Assembly (NCBI GenBank): GCA_025362415.1
Contig: JANYGM010000187.1
Location: forward strand, 1-7,965
DNA: 7,965 nucleotides
DNA from: a bacterium
GTDB lineage: Bacteria; Bacteroidota; Bacteroidia; Cytophagales; Thermonemataceae
Direction: 5' to 3'
Program-made: the position numbers and the translations under genes
Shown here: piece by piece, positions 1 to 4,170 of the stretch
Position numbering within the stretch: the first letter of the stretch is position 1
Layout: each line of letters opens with the position of its first letter
Notes under the pieces: generated by a model
Databases searched by the model: none
What the model was told of the DNA's origin: nothing
What the model saw: only the letters and a program-made list of their open reading frames with translations

Positions 1-636
1 GACAGTGGCTGGATTTTTGTGGTAAGTGTGTACTTTTTTGGACTGGCTTATTTTAGTAAAGATACGTTTGTACCAATTAAAAGTAACCGTTCTTTGGTGT
101 TTAGATTAGGTTATTTTGCACTTTTGTTTGGAATAATCCTAAAAGCTGGTACTGTTGTGGATACGCCCAATGAGAGAATTATTTTTACTGTTGATACGGC
201 TATTTGGTTAGTTTTGATGCTGATAAGTGTAGGTTTTCTGGTGAAAATAATTCACCCAAAACAAGTAGAATATCCACATAAAGAAGATAGCGTTTGGACA
301 GTAGATATGATACTAATGAACTTCTTTATAACGGCAGCTTATGCGCTTGTTATTGCTTCTATCTCGCCTAATTGGCTTGGTGTGTGGCTTTCTGTGGTGA
401 TTATCATTCACGCAATGGCACTTTTGTTTAGTTCTACCAAAAAAAGGCTCAAATTCTATCTGCGTTTGTCTATTTTCTACTTTTTGGGCGTGATTGCTAA
501 GTTATTTTTGTATGATATGAATAGCTTTACTATTGTTCAGAAAGTCATTGTATTTATGGTAATAGGTGCAATAATGCTAATAGGAGCATTCTTATTTATG
601 AAAATTAAAAATGATGTAGAAGAAAAAGAAGTATAA
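1..636 (+). CDS. DUF2339-type multi-pass membrane protein, 3' end only
   Basis: The reading frame is open from the first base of the window (D-S-G-W-I-F-V-V...), so this is the last 211 residues of a longer gene; the GTG at 19 is internal, not a start. The fragment has about six hydrophobic segments separated by short charged loops and ends in a charged tail (KIKNDVEEKEV). The closing part, with K-L-F-L-Y-D-M followed by a Gly-rich hydrophobic helix and F-L-F-M-K, resembles the C-terminal end of DUF2339 membrane proteins, which typically have KxFLYDL before their final helix. The biochemical role of that family is unknown. No clear terminator follows it. The family call rests on this one motif and the topology; it could be another polytopic membrane protein. 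Confidence 0.7.
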   Translation, partial: DSGWIFVVSVYFFGLAYFSKDTFVPIKSNRSLVFRLGYFALLFGIILKAGTVVDTPNERIIFTVDTAIWLVLMLISVGFLVKIIHPKQVEYPHKEDSVWTVDMILMNFFITAAYALVIASISPNWLGVWLSVVIIIHAMALLFSSTKKRLKFYLRLSIFYFLGVIAKLFLYDMNSFTIVQKVIVFMVIGAIMLIGAFLFMKIKNDVEEKEV

Positions 637-663
637 AAAATGTTAAAAATTTTGCATTTAGAT

Positions 664-760
664 ATACTGCAAACTGGAAGGATTTCGGAGAATAAATTTT
701 GTATTAGTGCCAGTCCCGCTGGACTTCAATACATTTTCTGAAATCCAAGCCGTTCCGTAT
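664..760. repeat. Imperfect long palindrome (four nested arms)
   Basis: Five pairs of arms nest in register: ATAC (664-667) with GTAT (757-760), GGAA (676-679) with TTCC (753-756), GGATTTC (680-686) with GAAATCC (740-746), GTATT (701-705) with AATAC (728-732), and AGTCC (712-716) with GGACT (721-725) around a CGCT loop. The whole could fold as a cruciform or an RNA stem-loop of about 97 nt with internal bulges. It is less AT-rich than its surroundings and has no ORF. It lacks a closing T-tract, so a simple terminator is unlikely. A dispersed palindromic repeat (REP/MITE-like) is possible but cannot be shown from one copy. Confidence 0.5.
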
Positions 761-803
761 AAAAAATAGGTTTTGATGTCCTTTGTTAGTGTAAAAACAA
801 AAA

Positions 804-873
804 ATATGGGAATAATACAATTCTACTGGAAAATATTATAACAATAATCAGCTAAAATCCTGCCACCTTTGCA
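804..873 (+). promoter_or_regulatory. Promoter-like module A (upstream of small RNA)
   Basis: ATATGGGAATAAT (804-816) is followed by TATAACA (837-843) and ACCTTTGCA (865-873). The same three blocks with identical spacing occur at 1019-1088 and 2398-2467. CACCTTTG fits the Bacteroidota -7 box TAnnTTTG at six of the seven or eight informative positions, apart from the first T. The usual -33 TTTG is absent at 19 bases upstream; that place is occupied by the end of TATAACA. The predicted transcription start is about 877-880, and the transcript would run to the terminator at 971-999 without any ORF. Confidence 0.7.
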
Positions 874-876
874 TCA

Positions 877-999
877 GTCAATTACAGACTAAATAGTTAC
901 GAATTGTTTGAATAGACAAAAAAGATTTTGGATTAGATTTTAGATAGAGATAATAGTTACTAATTTAGAAAGCTCCACCGTTTTACGGTGGAGTTTTTT
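877..999 (+). ncRNA. Candidate small non-coding RNA (about 120 nt)
   Basis: This is the stretch between promoter module A and a strong intrinsic terminator, so the expected product is a discrete RNA of about 120 nt. It contains no ATG, and the few TTG codons run into stops within four codons, so it is not a small protein gene. A direct repeat of AATAGTTAC-N-AATT lies at 892-905 and 952-965. Its first part, ATTACAGACTAAATAGTTA at 881-899, matches the leader behind module C (2481-2498) with one gap and one change. A long purine-rich, unstructured middle (917-950) could be a base-pairing region. I recognise no known RNA family. The 5' end is inferred from the promoter. Alternatively it is a remnant leader of a lost gene. 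Confidence 0.6.
971..999 (+). terminator. Intrinsic terminator of the small RNA
   Basis: CTCCACCG (973-980) and CGGTGGAG (986-993) form a perfect GC-rich 8-bp stem around TTTTA, followed directly by six T (994-999). Flanking A/T pairs can extend the stem. It is one of the most GC-rich hairpins in the window, a classical rho-independent terminator. Confidence 0.88.
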
Positions 1000-1018
1000 G
1001 TGTTTAGGAGGTTTTTAG

Positions 1019-1088
1019 ATGTGGGAATAATGTAATTTTTTAGAAAATTTTTATAACACCTTTTAGGTTTTTTTAGGCAACCTTTGCA
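1019..1088 (+). promoter_or_regulatory. Promoter-like module B (upstream of csbD)
   Basis: ATGTGGGAATAAT (1019-1031), TATAACA (1052-1058) and AACCTTTGCA (1079-1088) occupy the same relative positions as in modules A and C; TGGG to ACCTTTG is exactly 58 bases in all three. The predicted start of transcription, about 1091-1094, gives csbD a leader of about 35 nt. The canonical -33 TTTG is absent, which suggests an alternative sigma factor or an activator bound at the upstream blocks. Confidence 0.75.
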
Positions 1089-1110
1089 TTAGTGAAAACG
1101 GTTTCACTAA
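1089..1110. promoter_or_regulatory. Perfect inverted repeat at the csbD transcription start
   Basis: TTAGTGAAA (1089-1097) and TTTCACTAA (1102-1110) are perfect 9-bp inverted arms around ACGG. The repeat sits immediately behind the -7 box of module B. The core GTGAAAnCGnTTTCAC, with a central CG, resembles LacI-family operators, so a repressor site overlapping +1 is possible. As RNA it would be a 5'-terminal stem-loop that could stabilise the csbD message. The sequence alone does not decide between these. Confidence 0.5.
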
Positions 1111-1127
1111 TTTAATCCCTACACAAG

Positions 1128-1310
1128 ATGAATCTTACAGAATTAAAAGGAAATTGGAACGAACAAAAAGGCAAACTCAAACAAGCATTTGCAGAACTTA
1201 CTGACAATGATTTGATGTTTGAAGAAGGTCAAAAAGACGAAATGCTTGGAAATCTTCAACAAAAATTAGGTAAAACAAAAGAAGAATTGCACAAGATTAT
1301 TGGGCAATAA
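1128..1310 (+). CDS. csbD: CsbD family stress protein
   Basis: This 60-residue, highly charged, soluble protein matches the CsbD family throughout: it opens with LKGNWNEQKGKLKQ, continues with LTDNDLMFEEGQKDEMLGNLQ, and ends with KLGKTKEELHKII. That is the family's usual full length. CsbD proteins are widespread and induced by general stress (sigma-B dependent in Bacillus subtilis), but their molecular function is unknown. The ATG is the only sensible start: it lies about 35 bases behind module B and has no Shine-Dalgarno site, as is normal in Bacteroidota. The gene is monocistronic, with its own promoter and a hairpin terminator at 1330-1375. Confidence 0.93.
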   Translation: MNLTELKGNWNEQKGKLKQAFAELTDNDLMFEEGQKDEMLGNLQQKLGKTKEELHKIIGQ

Positions 1311-1329
1311 TCCCCAAGTATTGAAAGTA

Positions 1330-1375
1330 TTAAAACATTATTTGGTGAAGCATTTGCCAAATAATGTTTTAATTT
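1330..1375 (+). terminator. Terminator hairpin after csbD
   Basis: Two perfect 16-base arms, 1330-1345 and 1357-1372 (right arm CCAAATAATGTTTTAA), enclose an 11-base loop. The T-run lies inside the 3' arm and is followed only by TTTAA, so termination may be imperfect and some read-through into 1491 is possible. Confidence 0.7.
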
Positions 1376-1454
1376 AACTCAAAAAATACGTAATTATTTG
1401 ATTATCAAAATTTTATATTCATTTATAATTAAAAAATTCACAATTACTTAATAT

Positions 1455-1490
1455 CAAACAAAACAAAACAAACAAAACAAAACAAACAAA
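1455..1490 (+). repeat. A/C tandem repeat forming the leader of the lipoprotein gene
   Basis: The unit CAAACAAAACAAAA (14 bp) is repeated about 2.6 times and runs up to the ATG at 1491; C residues are spaced 4,5,5,4,5,5,4. There is no G or T. Such an unstructured A-rich leader fits SD-independent initiation in Bacteroidota, and copy-number slippage could tune it. Confidence 0.75.
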
Positions 1491-1979
1491 ATGAAAAAAA
1501 AACATTTTAATTTCGCTCCAACTATTGCACTCATAATGCTTATGGCAACCTCAATTTTCACAAGCGTTTTTACAAGTTGCCAATCAGCAGAAAAGAAAGA
1601 AGAGAACGCAGAGAAAAACGTAGAAAAAGCTAAAGAAGACCTTAAAGATGCACAAAAAGAAACAGCAGTAGAACAACAAAAAGAAGCAAGCGCAGATGAA
1701 TGGAAGGCTTTTAGAGAAGCTACAGAGCAAAAAATCAAAGACAATGATGCTAGAATTACACAGCTAAAAGCAGAATTGAAAGCATCTGAAAAAGCAAATG
1801 ACGAAGCCTACAAAACTCGTATTGAAGGCGTTGAAGCTAAAAACAAAGCTATGCGTGAGCGTATGAGCAACCAAGAGAAAATGAAAAGTGATTGGGAATC
1901 TTTCAAACGTGAGTTTAACCACGATATGGACGAATTGGGACAGTCTTTGAAAGATTTTACTGTTAATAATAAGAAATAA
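1491..1979 (+). CDS. Coiled-coil lipoprotein, Sll1863-like stress family
   Basis: This 162-residue protein begins with a signal peptide (MKKK plus a hydrophobic stretch to about residue 28) and a lipobox ending in F-T-S-C, with lipidation expected at Cys30, so it should be anchored in the envelope facing the periplasm. Residues 32-75 are almost entirely K/E/A/D and strongly coiled-coil, followed by a second helical region. The end, SDWESFKREFNHDMDELG (about 138-155) then SLKDFT, is the conserved signature I associate with proteins named 'sll1863 family stress response protein'. The molecular function is unknown. It lies between csbD and an unknown small gene, in a cluster of stress proteins. 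A 26-bp inverted repeat follows the stop. No clear promoter was found in 1376-1454. Confidence 0.8.
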   Translation: MKKKHFNFAPTIALIMLMATSIFTSVFTSCQSAEKKEENAEKNVEKAKEDLKDAQKETAVEQQKEASADEWKAFREATEQKIKDNDARITQLKAELKASEKANDEAYKTRIEGVEAKNKAMRERMSNQEKMKSDWESFKREFNHDMDELGQSLKDFTVNNKK

Positions 1980-1982
1980 ATT

Positions 1983-2074
1983 TAATTATGAATTAGAAAT
2001 TGTGAATTATAAATTAAATACAACTTGTTGAAAATAAGTAGCTTTTCTAATTCACAATTTCTAATTTATAATTA
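1983..2074. repeat. 27-bp inverted repeat built of AATTNNN heptads
   Basis: Arms 1983-2009 and 2048-2074 pair over 27 positions; the only non-Watson-Crick pair is a G-T at 1990/2067. The left arm reads as heptads AATTATG, AATTAGA, AATTGTG, AATTATA and then AATTAAATACAA. The right arm carries the same kinds of heptads on the other strand. The 38-base loop is unremarkable. As RNA it would be a long AU-rich hairpin between 1491-1979 and 2092-2313, possibly limiting read-through or protecting the upstream message. A related direct copy lies at 3544-3583. Confidence 0.8.
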
Positions 2075-2091
2075 TTAACACATTTATCAAA

Positions 2092-2313
2092 ATGGAAAAT
2101 ACAGAAAAGAAAATTAGTGACCAGATTTTTGATATTACCAATAAAATCCAAAAAGAATTTCCTGAGCTTTATAAAATCTTAATGGAAACACCTCTTGCCA
2201 GTTCTTACAAACAAGAAAATGTTAGTAATGATAGTTTGAAAGAGTATTTGGAGTCTATCAAAATACAACTTGCACAGTTCCAAGAACTCAAAACAATTCA
2301 GAAAGATAATTGA
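2092..2313 (+). CDS. Small hypothetical protein, 73 residues
   Basis: I do not recognise this family. The protein is acidic to neutral, without signal peptide, membrane segment or cysteines. It is predicted to be mostly helical: residues 5-32 (ISDQIFDITNKIQKEFPELY...) are amphipathic, followed by a loop with M-E-T-P and a second helix around residues 48-70 (LKEYLESIKIQLAQFQELK). The I-x-K-E-F-P-E-L-Y-K motif resembles short uncharacterised Bacteroidota proteins I have seen near stress genes, but no function can be given. The start is A-rich and the codon use matches its neighbours, so it is likely a real gene. It has no obvious terminator; module C begins 85 bases downstream. Confidence 0.65.
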   Translation: MENTEKKISDQIFDITNKIQKEFPELYKILMETPLASSYKQENVSNDSLKEYLESIKIQLAQFQELKTIQKDN

Positions 2314-2397
2314 ATGATTGCCAGATTTGAAGAACGAAGAAAAACAAGGTAAACTAACCTACTTTAAGTATTAGTGATTTTGTCCAAAATTTTCAAA

Positions 2398-2467
2398 ATA
2401 TGGGAATAATGCAACTTTTTAATAGCTTTTTGTAACATATCAACAAGAAAAAAACTGCACCTTTGCA
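2398..2467 (+). promoter_or_regulatory. Promoter-like module C (upstream of the beta-barrel gene)
   Basis: ATATGGGAATAAT (2398-2410), TGTAACA (2431-2437) and ACCTTTGCA (2459-2467) are in the same register as modules A and B. TGTAACA in the -35 region recalls the AAC core of ECF-sigma promoters. The predicted start is about 2471-2474; GTAAT (2470-2474) and ATTAC (2480-2484) could form a small hairpin at the 5' end. The transcript would have a leader of about 170 nt before the ATG at 2646, containing the small ORF at 2505-2597. The rest of the gap 2314-2397 shows nothing I can name. Confidence 0.72.
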
Positions 2468-2504
2468 CAGTAATAACACCATTACAGCTAAATAATTAGG
2501 CACT

Positions 2505-2597
2505 ATGAAAGAAGTCAAAAATAGCAAAAATACTATCAAAAAAGCATCATTTTTCAAAATAGAACAATACCAAAAAACGGAAACTCTTTCCAGATAA
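2505..2597 (+). CDS. Possible 30-residue basic small ORF in the leader of the beta-barrel gene
   Basis: The ATG at 2505 opens 30 codons ending at TAA 2595-2597. The product is basic (MKEVKNSKNTIKKASFFK then IEQYQKTETLSR), with no hydrophobic segment. It lies about 30 bases behind the predicted start of module C and 48 bases before the next gene, so it would be the first cistron of that transcript. It could be a leader peptide or small regulatory protein. However, A-rich leaders in this genome often give short Lys/Asn-rich ORFs by chance, so coding is unproven. Confidence 0.3.
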   Translation: MKEVKNSKNTIKKASFFKIEQYQKTETLSR

Positions 2598-2645
2598 ACA
2601 AAAATAAAACATTATTTATTCATTTCAAAACAAATTTAAAACACA

Positions 2646-3293
2646 ATGAAAAACATATTTCTTACATTCACAGTTGCCGTGGCATTTATTTGTATCACTT
2701 TTTCGCAAGCAAAAGCACAAGATGATGTAAAACCAAGGTTTGGTATTAAAGGGGGCGTAAATTTCTCTAACCTTTATACAAAAGATGTAGACCAAAATAA
2801 CATACTCACAGGCTTTAATCTTGGGGTTTTTGCAAAACTTCCTGTTACTAACTTTTTGGCTATTCAGCCAGAGTTGTATTTTACAACAAAAGGTGGAGAA
2901 TCAACTTATAATAATGCTTTCGTGAAAGGTACAGCCCGTTTCAGCCTTAATTATGTTGAGCTTCCTGTGCTTGCAGTAGTCAATATTACCAAAAATTTTA
3001 ATATTCACGCAGGTCCGTATGCTGCTTTTTTGCTTAGCGGAAAAGCTACAAACAAATCAAATGTAACACTTTTTAACTTTGAAAATAATCTTAATACAGA
3101 CGACTTCAATAAACTTGATTTTGGGCTTGCAGCAGGTTTTGGAGTAGATTTGGGTAGTGTAAGTTTTGGAGTGCGTTATAATTATGGACTGACAACTGTG
3201 GGCAAAGAACGTTCTTTTTTTGGTACAAATTATACTTTCCCAGATGGCAAAAACAGTGTTTTGAGCCTCAATGCGTCTTTTTCTCTTAACTAA
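2646..3293 (+). CDS. PorT-family outer-membrane beta-barrel protein
   Basis: This 215-residue protein has a signal peptide (MKNIFLTFTVAVAFICITFS, cleavage expected after Ala-Lys-Ala at about residue 24). It then opens with RFGIKGGVNFSNLY, the usual first strand of the outer-membrane beta-barrel family PF13568 (PorT-like). Alternating amphipathic strands follow: FNLGVFAKL, LAIQPELYFTTKGG, LNYVELPVLAVV, FNIHAGPYAAFLLSGKA, LDFGLAAGFGVDLG, VSFGVRYNYGL and a final SVLSLNASFSLN. That suggests an eight-stranded barrel. ELPVL, GPYAAFLLSG and FGLAAGFGVDL are family hallmarks. Substrate or partner is unknown; this family is large and the match does not make it the gliding/secretion PorT itself. It is the first sizeable gene behind module C, and a hairpin without T-tract separates it from the small membrane gene at 3381. 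Confidence 0.85.
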   Translation: MKNIFLTFTVAVAFICITFSQAKAQDDVKPRFGIKGGVNFSNLYTKDVDQNNILTGFNLGVFAKLPVTNFLAIQPELYFTTKGGESTYNNAFVKGTARFSLNYVELPVLAVVNITKNFNIHAGPYAAFLLSGKATNKSNVTLFNFENNLNTDDFNKLDFGLAAGFGVDLGSVSFGVRYNYGLTTVGKERSFFGTNYTFPDGKNSVLSLNASFSLN

Positions 3294-3314
3294 ATAGAAA
3301 TAGCTTTATCAAAT

Positions 3315-3341
3315 GCCATTGTTTTTACAAATAACAATGGC
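3315..3341 (+). other. Intercistronic hairpin without T-tract
   Basis: GCCATTGTT (3315-3323) and AACAATGGC (3333-3341) form a perfect 9-bp stem around a 9-base loop, 21 bases after the stop of the beta-barrel gene. It is followed by TAAGAAAAAC rather than T residues, so it is more likely an RNA-processing or stability element between cotranscribed genes than a full terminator. Confidence 0.6.
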
Positions 3342-3380
3342 TAAGAAAAACAAAAATATTCATTTTAAACAACCAAAACA

Positions 3381-3539
3381 ATGGGAAATCTTTTGTATAT
3401 CATTGCCGTAGTGCTGATATTGCTCTGGGCAGTAGGCTTTTTTGCTTATAGTGCAGGTTCTGTCGTTCATATCTTGCTCGTTATTGCAGTAGTTGCTGTT
3501 TTATTGCGAGTAATTCAAGGAGAAAAAATAATAAAATAG
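3381..3539 (+). CDS. Lmo0937-family small membrane protein (DUF5670)
   Basis: The frame ATG 3381 to TAG 3537-3539 gives 52 residues: MGNLLYIIAVVLILLWAVGF, then FAYSAGSVVHILLVIAVVAV, then LLRVIQGEKIIK. Two transmembrane helices (about 4-23 and 29-44) are separated by a short loop. The W-A-V-G-F-F, H-I-L-L-V-I-A and L-L-R-V-I-Q-G pattern is the signature of the lmo0937 family (DUF5670), whose members are usually about 50 residues; this is full length. The function is unknown. In Bacteroidota such genes commonly sit with CsbD and YtxH genes, as here. It follows the beta-barrel gene by 87 bases with no promoter seen, so cotranscription from module C is likely. Confidence 0.88.
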   Translation: MGNLLYIIAVVLILLWAVGFFAYSAGSVVHILLVIAVVAVLLRVIQGEKIIK

Positions 3540-3543
3540 TTTG

Positions 3544-3583
3544 AATTATGAATTGTGAATTAGAAATTGTGAATTAAATACAA
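3544..3583 (+). repeat. AATTNNN heptad repeat, direct copy of 1984-2023
   Basis: Heptads AATTATG, AATTGTG, AATTAGA and AATTGTG are followed by AATTAAATACAA. The 40-base element at 1984-2023 has the same design (four heptads, then AATTAAATACAA) but in the order ATG, AGA, GTG, ATA. It begins just after the stop of the Lmo0937-type gene, as the other begins just after the lipoprotein stop. Confidence 0.8.
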
Positions 3584-3590
3584 ATACTAA

Positions 3591-3626
3591 CAATTCAAAA
3601 CAATTCAAAACAATTCAAAATAATTG
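3591..3626 (+). repeat. Three perfect tandem 10-mers CAATTCAAAA
   Basis: CAATTCAAAA occurs at 3591-3600, 3601-3610 and 3611-3620, with a decayed fourth start (TAATTG). The period is close to one DNA helical turn and the A-tracts are phased, so the segment may be bent. It lies about 65 bases before the YtxH gene, a place where a regulatory role is possible. Confidence 0.85.
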
Positions 3627-3687
3627 CCCTTAAAATCATATTTCTTCCTTTGGGCTGGAAGTTTAATCATCTAAAATAAAAATCATT

Positions 3688-3981
3688 ATGAGTTCATTAA
3701 AAGGAATTTTGGGCATATTGGCAGGCGTTGCTACAGGCGCAGCTTTGGGTATTTTGTTTGCACCTGAAAAAGGAAGCCACACTAGAAAAAACATCTTAGC
3801 CAAAGGAAAAGGCTATACAGATGGCCTAAAAAACAAGTACAACAATATGTACGAAACTGCTAACAACAAATACGAAAGTGTTATAAGTGATGCAAAAGAA
3901 TTGCTTTCTAACGAGGCAAAAAATTTGGTTACCAAATTAGATGGCAAAGTTGAGCAAACTAAGTCGGGCTTCAAATCATAG
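3688..3981 (+). CDS. YtxH domain protein
   Basis: This 97-residue protein has one N-terminal hydrophobic segment rich in glycine and alanine (residues 5-24, LKGILGILAGVATGAALGIL), directly followed by F-A-P-E-K-G-S-x-T-R-K. That is the YtxH signature (family PF12732: Gly-rich helix, then LFAPxxGxxTR). The rest is a hydrophilic helical tail rich in K, N and E, probably coiled-coil. It is expected to be anchored in the cytoplasmic membrane; YtxH-type proteins are general-stress proteins of unknown mechanism. It lies behind the Lmo0937-type gene, separated by 148 bases that hold two repeats, and is closed by the terminator at 4008-4060. Its own promoter is not evident, so read-through from upstream is possible. 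Confidence 0.9.
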   Translation: MSSLKGILGILAGVATGAALGILFAPEKGSHTRKNILAKGKGYTDGLKNKYNNMYETANNKYESVISDAKELLSNEAKNLVTKLDGKVEQTKSGFKS

Positions 3982-4007
3982 TTTTTTGTATTTCTGAATA
4001 GCTTTTT

Positions 4008-4060
4008 AATAATTGGCTAAACTCTTTTTGTCTTAATGGGGGTTTAGCCAATTATTTTTT
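4008..4060 (+). terminator. Intrinsic terminator after the YtxH gene
   Basis: Arms 4008-4022 (AATAATTGGCTAAAC) and 4042-4056 are perfect complements over 15 bp, with a 19-base loop. The 3' arm runs into a T-tract (4055-4061). This ends the YtxH transcript before dps. Confidence 0.85.
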
Positions 4061-4075
4061 TAATCAATTTCAAAA

Positions 4076-4102
4076 AAACTCCCCCTACTTCCTAAGGAGT
4101 TT
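4076..4102 (+). other. Short hairpin and three-codon mini-ORF upstream of dps
   Basis: AAACTCC (4076-4082) and GGAGTTT (4096-4102) form a perfect 7-bp stem. The right arm contains AAGGAG, one of the very few Shine-Dalgarno-like strings in the window, followed by ATG-AGC-AGT-TAA at 4104-4115. It could be a leader element of dps or simply a degenerate C-rich repeat; I see no way to decide. Confidence 0.3.
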
Positions 4103-4170
4103 ATGAGCAGTTAAAATACAATTATTCATAAATGCTATCTTATCAAAAAAAATTTAAAAACACTTTCCAA

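Noticed and set aside
637..1127. tRNA, tmRNA or riboswitch in the large gap
   Set aside because: No cloverleaf arms, CCA end or recognisable aptamer core; the gap is better explained by a palindrome, two promoter modules and a small RNA.
1454..1744. Minus-strand ORF of 96 codons opposite the lipoprotein gene
   Set aside because: It is Ser/Phe/Cys-rich, as expected for the complement of a Lys/Glu/Ala-rich coding region, and it overlaps the repeat leader; a shadow.
2314..2352. 12-codon ORF overlapping the stop of the 73-residue gene (TGATG-type junction)
   Set aside because: Too short, no conserved character, and no signal beyond the overlap.
1984..3626. CRISPR array suggested by repeated AATT-rich units
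   Set aside because: Units are 7-10 bases, contiguous, with no unique spacers and no cas genes nearby.
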